Part shown: positions 1-11,540 of the stretch, one piece after another | Layout: the number at the start of each line of letters is the position of its first letter | How positions within the stretch are numbered: the first letter of the stretch is position 1 | Assembly: GCA_947000775.1 (NCBI GenBank) | Contig: CAMQGK010000565.1 | Span: 6,917,001 to 6,981,000, forward strand | DNA length: 64,000 nucleotides | Direction of reading: 5' to 3' | From: Pterois miles | Taxonomy: Eukaryota; Chordata; Actinopteri; Perciformes; Scorpaenidae | Made by a program: the position numbers and the translations under genes | The notes under the pieces: generated by a model | Database searches by the model: none | What the model was told of the DNA's origin: nothing | What the model saw: the letters and a program-made list of their open reading frames with translations, nothing else

Positions 1-1300
1 CACCTGCGCATTACTTCAAGTTACCGAGCAGCTTATTGTGGCTCCTGTCTCTAATTACCGCAGGGACAGAGTGGATTTAAATGGGGTGTGACCGGGACTA
101 AGCTACCTGTTGACCCTCTAGTGACCCCTCATTTGCTGCTGTGTTTGAGGTGCAGACATCCGCTATGTGTTTCTCAACGTCTACCTTTTGACATTCAGGC
201 TGCTTATGCTCTTTTATTTTATTTTTATTTTTGATTTTTCTTTGATTTGCATGCACGAATTTCATTTGTGGTGCTGAGATGTACAGTGGTGCAAGTCCTG
301 CAGTCAAAATGTAGGCTGCTGAAGTAAAAGACCACAACTATTAGCATCAACATACAGGCTACAAGTACAAGTGTCGTTATGCAGAATGCCCCCTGTTAAA
401 GTCTCTGTTGATTTGGACATTTTCCATGTTTTTTTCACATTAAAATCAACCACAGATTACACCGATATTCTGCATGTCATGAGTAGGATGAGTTGCCGTA
501 AAGTGGGACACCTCAGCTCCAGTGAGTGTAGGTCTGTTTTAGATTCGTGCACATACTGTAATATTACCTTGCATGTTTCCATTGCAACCTACTGTTGTTT
601 TTGTGGAGGATGTTCCCTTTGGCTTGTGCAGCTCTTTGGTCATTTCCAGTTGTTTTTATATGTGACTTGACTAGAATAGTCAAAGTTAAGGTTATTATGT
701 CTTAAAAATATTGGTTTCTATCCACCTTAATAACCCATTATGTGTAATTTTCAACAAAAACTGAACATTATGAGATATATTGCACGGGTGTTGTATTAGA
801 TTGCACTACTTATAGCGAGGTGTATCTTTTGAGCTCAGTGTGTATAGATGGTGAAAATAATAGGTGTTCATTATGATGGATAATCAGTTGTCCATTTGCT
901 GTAGCTGAACGTGCTTTCTGTACTCTGCTGCTGACAAATGTTAATTGGATTTGTCGCGTTGCTTCTGTCCAGGCAACAGAACAGAACAAGTGCTGTGTAA
1001 TTTTAGCACTTTAGTAAATTGTACATTTACATTCATGGGGTTTTTGCTGCAACAGAAACAATTTCATGAACCCGGCATCAGATGCTCGAGTTTTGCTTTA
1101 TTTGATGATAAAAGTCTGAACGTCTTCTGGCTGCATTGTGTTCTGGTGTATTGATGCTGTCATCTCCTCTGTGATGATGTTTCCATACAGTATGTAAGCA
1201 GCATGATCCATATACAAAGAAGCTCTCTCCTCTTTGACCTTGATGTTTTATATCAGTGAAGGAAATGATGAATCACCACTAAATAAACCACCAAACAACA
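1..1300. other. No gene or repeat recognised
   Basis: AT-rich unique-looking sequence. Short open frames on both strands have no protein-like composition, recognisable motif or splice context. This looks like ordinary intron or intergenic DNA. Confidence 0.5.
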
Positions 1301-1309
1301 GTATGGTAC

Positions 1310-1450
1310 ACAGTGTGGACTTGAGTCACATGTTGGCAGTGCAGAGCAGCAGACAAATAACTTGATTAGCACTTGGAAAAACAAGTGATAGGACTTGGAA
1401 TTGACTTTGAATTTGTAGTGTTGACTTGTAGGGACTTGACTCAGGATTTC
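1310..1450. repeat. Degenerate acttga-rich dispersed repeat remnant
   Basis: The stretch repeats variants of acttga / gacttg (gacttgagtcacatg, gacttgactcagg), a pattern familiar from old DNA-transposon remnants in fish. A similar stretch is at 44225-44315. Family assignment is from memory and weak. Confidence 0.3.
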
Positions 1451-1521
1451 ATAGCCAAAACCTCTGACTTAAACAATGACTTTGTCTAACCTCTGAGAAC
1501 ATGAATGGAAGGTATTCATAT

Positions 1522-1985
1522 AGCGTGTAATTGGTCTCAAAACCTGGGCACATAAAAACCAGGCGCCTGCACGTGATACGAGTACACGGAACAGTATCTG
1601 CGAGCGGAAAAGCATCCTCGCTAGGGAGCATTTCACAGAACAGTATTCGCAAGCTGGAGCCTCTTTACGCACTTGTTACCGCTCAACTCGCTCACTCGTC
1701 AAGTTGACTTTTGAGACTTTAGAGGCGGGGATGAAACAGACTGTGACTGATGTTTCCTCTCCTTTGATTGGTCACTTTCAATACCTACAGTCTTTGATGG
1801 TGAAGCAGAACAGGAGGAATTAATGAATACGTGACACTGTCATCCAATCACAGAACACATGACACCGTTGTCCAATCGTAGAGCACAAACCCACCTGCTA
1901 GCAGGCTGATCCCAGACCTGTCTTTCACCCCTTTTTTTGGCTGACTGGTTTTTATGTGCGCAGGTTTTGAGACCAATTAAACGCT
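1522..1985. mobile_element. MITE with about 41-bp terminal inverted repeats
   Basis: The left end (1522-1563, agcgtgtaattggtctcaaa...) is matched in reverse complement by the right end (1945-1985, ...gagaccaattaaacgct). About 38 of 41 positions agree. The 464-bp element has no coding capacity, so it is a non-autonomous DNA transposon. No convincing target-site duplication was found, so the superfamily is open. The matching ends imply a fairly young insertion compared with its neighbours. Confidence 0.8.
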
Positions 1986-2039
1986 CATCAGCAGGGTACA
2001 CTATCAGCAGTATTAAATGTGTTTGGGTGGATTTTTTTT

Positions 2040-3700
2040 CCTCTGCATAAGTGTGTCACAATACCAAAACTTAAGCACTCAATATACCAATACCAGTGAC
2101 ATTCCACCATTCTCCATACCCAATTTGACACCATGGTAAAAAAAAAAAGAAAACTTAAACAATAAATCCCATGTACTTCAACATCTACTCCTTTATATGG
2201 TTTTGCGAATTTATTATTAAATCCTGATGATCCACCTCAAGTTTCTTAACGTTTACATTTTACATTTAAACACATTATGATACCATTATAATTTACATTT
2301 ACACAGTATTTTTATCGACCAGAGCCTGAACGCATCATGATGTAAATCAGTGCAACCTCTGTAGGTTAGGCAAGCAGCACTGTGCTTTCCACCGGTTGCT
2401 AACAGCTAATGTTATGAGTTGTTTTCCTGCACAGACTTGTTGTTCACAATGTAGTATTATCCAGAAATTTTCTGTTGTCAACACGAGGCTCTGTCTTGAG
2501 CCCTGGTCCCCAGTACCCGTAGTACTGTGGAAAAAACAGCAGCGTCACCTTTTCTGAATGTTGGTATCGGTTCTTGTGAAATCCCAAAACTGCATCAACA
2601 GTAGTGATCATTTGCTACGAGAATCTGAAACGTTTCTTACAGTAAATGTGCTTCTCCCCAGGAACTAGAAGATATAGGATGCTGATGGGATACTGTTTGA
2701 TCAATATTTGGCTAATATTTACTGCCATAACTGATTATATATTGGTCACTGAAATGACTGAGGAAACACAGGTACAGAAAGATCCTCTGAGTTGAATCTT
2801 TTTCAGTATAAATTTGGACATGCCTCGACATACCTCCTTGGTGTTCATATTTTTTGCTGTGTGTGGGTTGTTGTTGGACTCTTGGGTGGATAATTGATTT
2901 CTCTGGTTGTTGAATATTCATATATACAGATAGCACTTCTTCTAAAGCGCCTGCAAGATGGAAAATTATCATTCCGACTGTTTGATTTGTCAACTCAGTT
3001 GGTCAGTAAGCAGCTGTGTTGAGGTCTTGTGGTCTCCTTTAAAATGCCTTCAGTGGGACTGAGTGTTTTATGACCTGTGTTGAGCTTTTGTGCTGACAGA
3101 GATGTAAGTGGCATTGCAGATAACAGGGGCAAAGGTCATTTATGTTGCTGCTAATCACAGGCGCTTCAGTACAAACAGAGTTGTCTTTTTTTCTGATGAA
3201 AGCTGTTTTTGGGTTTTGAATATATAGTGTCGGAATTCAGGCTTATTGCAAAATATCTTGTTGTGTTAGATACTGATTAAAATTAATCAGAATCAGTCCG
3301 GATGGGCTGTCGTTGTTTGCAGTAATGTGTGACTCAGACTCAAACTGTGTATTTATTTTTTCTGGCACTCTCTAAATAAACATACACATCCTGAATAGAG
3401 TCATTGAAAAATACATGAAACTAGCAATTACTGTGGTTTTTGAATTTCTGGTTGTATATAAAACCTTCAATTTATGCAGCACTTTCTCTTGTTGAGCCTT
3501 AGCATGTAACTCAGACATAATCAGTATTTTAATTGGCTATCAAGCTGTTAGCAGGCAGTTGTTGGCGTTTCAGACATAATGTTGTGTTTGGCTGGAAAGA
3601 AGAAGAATTTTCCCCAAAATATATTTATTTTTAGCCTTGATGCTTGAAAGGTAGACACACAGCAGGAGATAAGCTTGTGATACGACTGTAAATAAGAAGT
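2040..3700. other. No gene recognised
   Basis: AT-rich sequence. Around 2050-2150 a run of imperfect 'ataccaatacc' words resembles a decayed fish transposon end, but it cannot be bounded. Nothing else stands out. Confidence 0.4.
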
Positions 3701-3704
3701 GTTG

Positions 3705-4115
3705 GGAGTCACCATGACGTCACCCATTGGTTTGTTTTTTTGACACGAGAGGTGGAATAAGACATTTTTAGGTGACCAGAATGTTATAATTAACTTTCAT
3801 GAGCTGAAAACACACCATAAAAGAGTTGAAGACAAAAACACCCAGACAACACCATAGTAGCGACCTGTCAATCACAAGGTAGCCCCGCCCTAGAGCACCC
3901 CCTGCTTTATGGTCTATTTGACTCTAAATAGGACCATAATTTACTAAATGAACATCACGCTGTATTGAAGAAGACTTGAAACTAGAGATTGAGAACATAA
4001 ACTCATGTTTACAGTGTTTATTGAGGTATTAAATCAAGTGAGAATTAGGCTCATTTTCTCATAGACTTCTGCTGCATTGGCTTCACTTTTCAGGACCAGA
4101 GGTTGCCGCCTGGAT
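3705..4115 (+). repeat. Dispersed repeat, family D copy
   Basis: The stretch 3845-4110 matches the reverse complement of 13800-14110 at roughly 75-80% by eye. Shared words include ataatttactaaatgaaca and aacataaactcatgtttaca. The block 'cacccattggtttgt' near 3720 corresponds to 'acaaaccaatgggtg' in the copies at 14.3 and 63.2 kb. It is a non-coding interspersed element, probably an old non-autonomous DNA transposon. Strand is arbitrary. Confidence 0.7.
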
Positions 4116-4189
4116 ACAACTTTGTACTGATACAATAATTCAATTATTACAATTATAATATAATTAAAGAATGCATTTATGAAGAAAAA

Positions 4190-4530
4190 ATGCCAGATAT
4201 TTACAGATGGAAGCTTCCCAAATGTGAGCATTTCCTGCTTTTTTTCCTCTTTGAGCTTTTGGTTTGAACCACAAATTTTCACCATCAATTAATTGATTAA
4301 CTGTTTTGTCTATAAAATGTCAGATAATATAGTGAAACATGGTTGTTATAATTTCCCACAGTGTAAGGGAGCACCTTCAAATGTCTCGTTTTATTTTTAC
4401 TATCACATATGACAATGAAAAGCATCCAGTTATCACTCATGAGAAGCTTGAACCCAAAAATGTTGGGTGTTTTTTGCTGAATGAATTGATGAATAGAAAA
4501 AAAATAACTGAGAGATTAATCAAAAAGGAA
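4190..4530 (+). mobile_element. Decayed hAT-type MITE, 'tctataaaatgtcag' family
   Basis: Contains 'ttgattaactgttttgtctataaaatgtcag' split over 4290-4325, then an AT-rich body ending in 'gagagattaatc'. This is the internal signature of the very common fish element that begins agggctgcaacta. Related copies are at 5643, 8190-9722 and 30404. The ends are worn away here. Confidence 0.5.
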
Positions 4531-4670
4531 GTGATTGTTAGTTACAACTCTGCAATAGTCTTATTGACTTTCTGTGCTAGTTACAATAATATGATATTTT
4601 TATACACAAGGGAGTCAGATTGAGCTATTAATATCTAATATGTCACTGCACAAAAAAATAAAAATGCATC

Positions 4671-4772
4671 AAAATAAAAACAAAAAACAAACAAAAAAAC
4701 AAAAAAAACCATTTTGCATTTATGGGATGGAAAATAAGTAATTTCTTGTTTTTTTTTTTTTTTTTTTTTTGC
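4671..4772. repeat. A-rich and poly-T low-complexity tracts
   Basis: An A-rich stretch (aaaaacaaaaaacaaac pattern, 4671-4711) is followed by an uninterrupted T run of about 22 bases near 4749-4770. There is no retroposon body next to it, so these are treated as simple low-complexity DNA. Confidence 0.8.
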
Positions 4773-5642
4773 CTTGAATAGAAATCAAAGTTTAAACATA
4801 AAAAGTGGCATTTAAGGGGTTAAAATTCGGAAAAGGAATGAATATTTGATATGTATGATGAGGACTGAAGTTGATGATAGCATTCATAAAAAAAATTGTA
4901 CATTTATAGGTAAGATTTTCTGGCAGTCTCTATTGCATGTTAGGGAGAAAGGTGGATTCATGGTTTACTGGAGGCTGAAGGGTTAAACAATCAAGATGGA
5001 GGAGAAAGAATGTAAATCTGACTTTAAGGGTTTATTGACAGGTGTGAGAGGAAAAAGGACAAAACCCTGTTTTCCTTTGCCAGAGTGGGACGTTTGTTTA
5101 TTCCTTCTCCAAACTTTTAATTGGCTCATGAATGGTATTTCTTGAACAGAAATAATACGGTGAAGTAATAACAACCTTGAAGTCCAATATCCTATTCACC
5201 TCAGAGGGGGACTATTTATCTGGAGGCCATGTTTATGTAACTGCCCCCCCCCCCACCCAAGGACTCCACCACTGTCTGTTCTGGAGCCTTTTCTATCCGA
5301 AAAATGTTTTTCATGTTTTTATTACGAGTGAAAAGAGCAGCATGGATCCCTCTGTGTCTCAGCGTGTTTTTCATTGTCTGTGGATGCTCACAGAGCTCTT
5401 GGCATCATCTTATTCTGAGGAAAAACAAAGTTTCATTCCTGAAACGGGACAGTGTCTGTTAATGATGTTGTATTTTCACTTTTAGTGCTGTTAACAGAAA
5501 TATCCTCTGTGGCTTAGTACCAACACAAACCAGCACATCCAAGTCAGAGTCCCCTAGAAAGATCATGATCTCTTACGTTAAGAGGAAAAATGTATTTTTG
5601 TTTAAGTGATGACATGCGGACCACTTGATGGAGCACAGCTAC

Positions 5643-5750
5643 TTGTTAGGGCTGCGATCGATTGAGTGGGAGACTTAATTATTTTCTTAATGATTTCTTG
5701 AGACTTTGTTATATAAAATGTCAGCAAATAGTAAAGGTCGTCATTACAAT
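5643..5750 (+). mobile_element. Fragment of the agggctgca... MITE family
   Basis: Starts 'tagggctgcgatcgattga', then an AT-rich stretch and 'tataaaatgtcagcaaatag'. These are the left end and internal word of the same hAT-type MITE as at 30404. The rest is lost or diverged. Confidence 0.5.
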
Positions 5751-6067
5751 GTCTGAGCGGGATGTCCCCCAGGAAATCGTTTAGTGGACACAAGATGAAG
5801 CAGCTTTGCTCTGTAGATGAAGTCTCTCTGTCATTGATCCAGACTGAGTTGATACAGTTGAGCTGTTCAATATCGAACCTCTCTGACGCTGTGACATGCT
5901 GCCTGATTTTTTACTGCAAACTTCTGTGATTATTGGCCTACTTGGTTTTGGTTGAAATATACGGCTCACTTGTTAAATATATGGCCTTTGCTGTGTGAAG
6001 TAGCGCCTCTGCTTGTATCCCCCCAAATCTTAACGTATGTCATAAAAGTGTTGCTCACTCCTCTAAC

Positions 6068-6832
6068 CAGGGTTCCAGCGGGGTCCTAAAGAGTCTAAAA
6101 AAGGTTTAAAATCAAATAACCTGCACTCAAGGCCTCAAATGTCTTAAAATCTCATGAAGTGTCTTAAATCCAATTTTGGTAGGTTTTAAAAATGCATTAA
6201 AGTTACTTTAATTTCTAAAGAAATGCATTATCTTGCTTTTAAATGTTTTGTTTTTTGAGCACGTGGTAACAAAACTATGAAATGGAGTTAAAAGAGAATA
6301 GCTGTGTTGCCCAGGCGACGTTGCTTTTGTCAAACAGGTCAGAGTGTTAAAACCAGCTGAAAAAATGGGTAAATGTAAGTTCAAGTAGCTATGGTGAGAG
6401 AGCAGTGCGTGGTTGCAGCCGGTGCCTGGAAACGTACATGAAGCCTGCTGCACCCTCCGCTAGAAAACCTTGAAACTTGGATCATTGGGCATCATGTCTT
6501 TGGAGTTGCATGCCGAGTCAGATAAACATGAAATGCCTGCGATCAGCCAGTATTGTTCCACATGAGGATCTAGAGCATCATCTCCAGTCGACCTCCGGAC
6601 AGCGTTTGGAGCTCCACCTACACTGAAAGCTGAGGTGCTCTGGACTTTATACTCGGTAATGAAGCATCAGTCATACAGCAGCAATGACGCAGTTTTCTTT
6701 CACATCCTTGGTGCTTTCTTGCTAGTATGGATGCGAAGTAGGTCTTAAATTGTATTCATAACAGACTTATTAGATTAAAGGTATTAAAGTCTTTAATTTG
6801 ACTTGTTGAAACCTGCAGGTGCCCCATCTAAC
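6068..6832 (+). mobile_element. Probable 'ggtcttaaa' DNA element
   Basis: Left part has 'cagggttccagcggggtcc' followed by repeated 'gtctaaaaaagg / gtcttaaaatc / gtcttaaatcc'. The right part has 'aggtcttaaattg...ttaatttgacttgttgaaacc'. I recall this arrangement from a common fish interspersed repeat. Boundaries are approximate and no target-site duplication was verified. Confidence 0.4.
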
Positions 6833-7727
6833 AGTAGCTGAGGCAGTTCTACCATAATATGCTGGTTTTTAACCACAGTTAAAAACCCAAAGATACGCAG
6901 CAGTTCATATATCAAGTGCTCTTCCATCCAACTGTTTTCATGCATTTTCAATTTGTGCATAAAACAGTGGAGTGGAAATGCTGTAAATTTGAGCAGTTTC
7001 ACGCTTGGCTAGCTGGTGTATTTATAAACAAAATGCAACAAAGTCCTGTGAAAACAGACTTGGCGAATAAATAATGACATACATGTGAAGCTTATTTGCC
7101 ACTCAAGCGTCCACGCGACTGGAGAGACGAAAAAAAAAAAGTGTCAGAAGAAACATCAAATCTGCGTGGATGATGAGGAGACGTTCCTCAAATTAATCCA
7201 TGAAACAAACTATATTCACATCATATTTAACATTTTACATGCACAAAACACGATATAACACACTTATAGGAAATCATTTCTGCATTACTGCACTACTCAA
7301 AGGGTAAAAGCCTGATTAAGTCTGAATCATCGAATCATCAAGACTTCTTAAGGGCATTTACACCATGAGTTTCCAGCGAAATGATGACAATCACTTATTT
7401 AAATATGCCACGAGAGCATCATAGTGTGACTCCCAGACCTGTTGATGAGCTCATGGTAGATGTAATGGCAGCAGTCAGACTGTTGATTCTTGCTTCACAC
7501 TCTTGTTCTTTGCCTGGACTTGCTGTAATAATCCCCCTTTATGTCCCCTTATGGACAAGTGGGACGCAAGTATGAGTTTGGTTTGTTGACGACTTCCACC
7601 TCCGCAGGGCTAAACCACTCTCAGTACCTCTCTTTAGAAGTATTACTCAGAGTGCTCAAGACATTTGTTTGTCTGAGTACGTTCTAACACTGTATTTGTG
7701 CCTCTGTGTGTGTTCACACACTCATAC

Positions 7728-7961
7728 CTACGTGCAAGCAAACAGACGTGATTGTCTCTTAACTCTTGAGGGGCCTCCAGATGGGTCTTCCCCCCCGTCC
7801 TGCAGCCACTCCCAGCAGGGTGCTCCTGGTACCGGGAGGTGGAGAGCAGAGCCGATCAGATCCGAGGAGGGATAAACCTCCTTCAGGAACGTCTGCATGG
7901 CTGACTTCACTGAAGGGGATTTAAGGAAGGCAGCAGGGGAGAGGGAGGGAGAACGACACAC
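7728..7961 (-). other. GC-rich open stretch of unknown nature
   Basis: A GC-rich patch inside AT-rich DNA is open for 77 codons on the minus strand and partly open on plus. The minus translation is not low-complexity (it contains SAMQTFLKEVYPSSDLIG), but I recognise no family. No clear acceptor and donor pair frames it. It could be a decayed exon, a regulatory island or chance. Confidence 0.15.
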
Positions 7962-8710
7962 TCATAAAAAGTGAGCGGCTGAGAGACGTCAGTGATGTCT
8001 GTTGGTGGAGGAAGGCAGCTGGTTCAGTGCTGTGTCACTCAAACCTTAGTCATTATCCTGTAATCCAGACAGGTGGGAGAAACAGTCACTGCTGAATGAA
8101 CCACTGACTCTGTTTGGAAGTATTTTGTGTAGTAGTAGTAATCATTTATTTTACATTAGATCACATTTCACTTTGTTGTAAATTGACTAATTGTTTCAGC
8201 ACTACAAGTACAGAAATTTTTAGAAAACTATTTTATTAACTGAGAAGCAGTTCAAGGCATTCGTCAAGCAAAAATACCAAACATTGTTGGGTTCCAGCTT
8301 CTCAGATGTGAGGATCAGCTGCTTTCTGTTTTATTTCATCGAATGTTGTTGGTTGGATGAAGCCAGCAATGTGAAGTAGGGCTGCACAAGTAATCGAATA
8401 TTAATTGTGCTTCCCACAATGAAATGAACACGATCGATTGCAATATTGACGTTTAAAATGCGCGCTCCGCTCATAGAAAAGTCTGCTGCATGTTAAATGA
8501 AGCGCTTTCTAACCTACGGGCCAGCCACCAGCCCACCGTAGAGATGTTTTGGCTTCTCTTGAGGAGCTGTCATGCCGCTGTGTGCACAGCCTACAGTGTT
8601 AAAAACAGCTGCAGTCCAGAGTAGAAGTGTAAGAACAGATGGACTAAAATGAACCGAATTCAAGGTGAAGAAGAACCTTATTTTAGTTGTATTTTGATGC
8701 AAACATTTGT

Positions 8711-9030
8711 TGGGGCGGCAGTAGCTCAGTCTGTAGGGAGTTGGTTTGGGAACCGGAGGGTCACCGGTTCAAGTCCCGACATGACCAAGAACTGAGTGTG
8801 AACTGGTAGCTGGAGAGGTGCCAGTTTACCTCTTGGGCACTGCCGAGGTGCCCCTGAGCAAGGCACCAAACCCCCAACTGCTCGGGGCACTTGTCAGGAG
8901 CAGCGCCCTCACTCTGACATCTCTCCATTGTTGCATGTATATGGGTCCTGTATGTGCATGTGTGTTAACAACAGAGTGTAAATTGAATTTCCCCTGGTGG
9001 GACTAATAAAAGTTGATCTTCTTCTTCTTA
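8711..9030 (+). mobile_element. tRNA-derived SINE, near full length
   Basis: The head reads ggggcggcagtagctcagtc. An RNA polymerase III A-box-like segment lies near 8722-8738 and a B box ggttcaagtcc at 8766-8776. A body with 'tgccgaggtgcccctgagca' and 'ctctgacatctctccatt' follows. The tail is 'tgaatttcccctggtgg' then 'gactaataaa' and a short ctt repeat. This is a common fish SINE; transposition would depend on a LINE partner. A second copy is at 19214 and a tail-only piece at 15178. Confidence 0.9.
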
Positions 9031-9065
9031 TTAGCAGGAATGTAACACGTGAAAGTGTTGATTTA

Positions 9066-9334
9066 CCATATTTTTCGCACTATAAGGCACACTTAAAATC
9101 GCCCAACTGTTTAACTCAGACACTGATGATGAAGGATTTGATGGATTTGTGGAAGAGGAATGAACTGAAAAGTGAGCGTTTTGTTTTGTATTTCATGTGT
9201 TACAACTGAAAAATGTTGAGTTATTGAAGTTATTGAGTTATTAAATGAACTGAATAAATTTTGACTTATCTGACCGTTTTGTTTCGCTTAATGCGCCTTA
9301 TAATCCAGTGCGCCTTATAGTGTGAAAAATAGGG
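9066..9334 (+). mobile_element. Tc1/mariner-type MITE (pogo-like) with TA duplication
   Basis: The left end ccatatttttcgcactataa is matched by the right end ttatagtgtgaaaaataggg in reverse complement. The repeat continues inward with aaggcgcac-type words on both sides. Both flanks are TA (9064-9065 and 9335-9336), the Tc1/mariner target signature. At 269 bp it is a deletion derivative, but it keeps the last codons of a transposase (see 9113-9163). Confidence 0.85.
9113..9163 (+). pseudogene. Transposase C-terminal remnant inside MITE
   Basis: The 16 codons before a TGA read NSDTDDEGFDGFVEEE. Acidic ends of the form 'SD..DE.FDGF...' are familiar at the C terminus of pogo/Tigger-like DDE transposases carried by full-length fish elements. 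The MITE therefore appears to be an internal deletion that joined the 5' TIR to the transposase stop region. No catalytic part remains. Attribution to pogo-like transposases is from memory. Confidence 0.55.
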
Positions 9335-9779
9335 TAATTCTGGGTGAAAACGTTGGGTACAATTTTATTTTGCTGCTAGCGAGGTGCACCGTGAATAAGG
9401 ACCAGTCGTATTTTGATGCTTTATTTTGGGGAAACGGTGAATGTAGCGCAACATGGAAGTGAAAGCAGTTTATTTAAATTTTTATGTGCAAAAAAAACAA
9501 AACAAAACAGGCTTGTCCATAATCAATGAGTAATCGTGGTAAATAAATGTGATCTCAATACTGATCTAAATAATCAGGATTATTATTTTGGCTGTAATCG
9601 TGCAGCCCTATGTGAGGAGGTCAACTTGTTGTTTTATGACATTTAATAGACTAAACGATTAAATGATTCATAAAAAATAATTATCAACATAATAATAATA
9701 GAAAAATAATCACAAGTTGCAACCAGGTTCCTTGAAAGCAATGTGTCACAGATTAATGACACAGTTTAATTAAACTTTA

Positions 9780-11095
9780 GATTGTGTCATACACAGGAAC
9801 ATATTACACCTGTTTAAACCCCAAAAAAGAGTTTGGTGGGTCAACGTGTGCGACCAAATAAAACAGAATCCGCTGTTACACTCAGAAAATAATTGTAGAC
9901 ATTGATAAATAACGAATCTTTGTGACCTCAATCTCCTGAGAACATAAATTTGCTGTTGTAGCTGCAGATGAAGCTCATCAGATGTAATCTATATGTGAAC
10001 ACCAAGCTAAGGTTGCATCCACATAAATACTTTTAATATTTATAGGACGTAGTTTATTTAATCTGTGCATTATGGTCTGTAACAGGGAGGATAAAGCTCT
10101 GCTGGAATCTCTCTCAATGAAAGCCTTTACTGGCCAACAACATAAAAAGCACAATACAAAACAATTATGATGTATTTCTATAAACTGTATAAACCTGAAG
10201 ACAAGACAAGACAGTTATCAAGAATCACAAAAGATGGAATATAAAAAAAAGATTATGTAATTTTGGTAAAGTAACAGCAATACAGGGACTCTAAAATGTA
10301 GTATGTTATAATTTTTAAAGTGAATCCATCAAGTGAGCGGCTCAGCTTGCTTCTGGTTCTTTAATAAAATCATAGTGTTCTGACTCCTCTCCGCTTGTAA
10401 TGAATAACTGTGATACTGAAAGACTCAAAGGTGATGCTCTGGGCAGAAACCCGTTATTGCTGCTTGTGCAGTGATTTGAGAACTGCATGACTGGCAGCGT
10501 AAGCGCAATGATAGTATCACGAAGCCGTGACAAAGAGGCTTATCTCAAAGAAGCTTACGGTAATGTCAGGAGTATGGCCTTGCAAGACCTAAACCCTTTA
10601 AGGCTCTGTGTTATACTGACTGTAGATAACATCAGGACCACTGGAGGAGTTTTTGTCCTGTGATGTTTTAATAAATGTCTTTGTTGAACCTCTAACAGGT
10701 TCGCTGAGCAGGTGGGCTCTTTGTCAGCAAAGAGCGGGTTCAAATTTTTGTCATTTTTGTTTAAACTGCCCAGCAGTACGGGCATAGTCTCAGTTAAAAA
10801 GACATTTCTATTAATGTTTGAAGAAATACAGCAGCTGATGTAGGACAACCTTGAATCACTGTTTCACAAACCTGTCAGAGAACCAGTAGGAAGAATTAGA
10901 ACATCACTGATAAATCACAGCGGAAGATATTTGTGGAAATTTCTGGAAAGATGCTGACGGATGTGAGCTGGCTGACGTATTCAGGGCTATTTGTCATTTC
11001 TCAGTTTTGAATGTTTGAGGGCTCGCTCAGTCAATGTAACACTGAATGGACCTAAATATCGATGTTATCTACAATGAAGGCCATGCTGCGTTAGT
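9780..11095. other. No gene or bounded repeat recognised
   Basis: AT-rich DNA without recognisable coding signal. Short open frames at 10342-10533 and 10555-10848 on the minus strand are not protein-like. Confidence 0.4.
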
Positions 11096-11164
11096 TTAAG
11101 GCTCGTCCACACTAAAAGATTTTTCAAATCTTTCAAATCAGATTTTGAAAATGTGAGGGCTGGG

Positions 11165-11540
11165 TCATGACCGAAAGATCTAGATCGCGAGTACAAGTGG
11201 CCGAAAAGGGTTTTCTCAGGAGGACGGCTGGCGTCTCCCTTAGAGATAGGGTGAGAAGCTCAGCCATCATGAGGGACTCGGAGTAGAGCCGCTACTCCTT
11301 TGCATTAAAAGGAGCCAGTTGAGGTGGTTTGGTGGTAGGATGCCCCCTAGTTTCCTCCCTAGGGAGGTTTTCCAGGTACGACCAGCTGGGAGGAGGCCAC
11401 GGGGAAGACCCAGGACAAGGTGGCGGGATTATATCTCCACACTGGCCTGGGAATGCCTCGGCATCCCCCATAATGTGGCCCGGGGAAGGGACGATTGGGG
11501 TCCCCTGCTGGAGTTGTTGCCTACATGACCTGACCTCGGA
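11165..11540 (+). pseudogene. LINE 3' end: C-terminal tail of reverse-transcriptase polyprotein
   Basis: The translation carries the very recognisable end of a fish LINE ORF2. First comes a segment resembling RDRVRSSAI (11245-11275). Then 11319-11528 is open for 69 codons, containing MRWFGGRMPPSFLPREVF, GRRPRGRPRTRWRDYIS and LAWECLGIP and ending LLELLPT. Downstream 'gacctcggataagcgg' is the usual 3' UTR start. Upstream a stop and frame changes break the gene. The RT and endonuclease domains are absent, as expected for a 5'-truncated insertion. The exact clade (RTE- or Rex-like) cannot be decided here. A minus-strand relative is at 29594-29823. Confidence 0.85.

Larger units (their letters stand above)
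8377..9609 (+). mobile_element. hAT-type element, itself carrying two insertions
   Basis: Left end tagggctgcacaagtaat and right end ...gtaatcgtgcagccct form inverted repeats typical of hAT transposons. The flanks are atgtgaag (8369-8376) and atgtgagg (9610-9617). That is 7 of 8 identical, the expected 8-bp hAT target-site duplication. After removing the SINE (8711-9030) and the TA-flanked MITE (9066-9334) the body is about 640 bp and non-coding, so the element is non-autonomous. Confidence 0.8.
8190..9722 (-). mobile_element. Outer MITE interrupted by a hAT element
   Basis: Read on the minus strand, 9722 to 9618 (ggttgcaacttgtgatta... tattaaatgtcat) continues into 8368 to 8190 (...cacatctgagaagctggaac... 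gctgaaacaattagtc). Together these give the left part, the 'gagaagctggaa' core and the right part of the common agggctgcaacta MITE family. The copy is split by the element at 8377-9609. Both ends are eroded. Confidence 0.6.

Noticed and set aside
8711..8790. tRNA-like A and B boxes
   Set aside because: They belong to the SINE head. There is no complete acceptor stem or anticodon arm, and the SINE body and tail follow. Not a functional tRNA gene. The same applies at 19214 and 27741.
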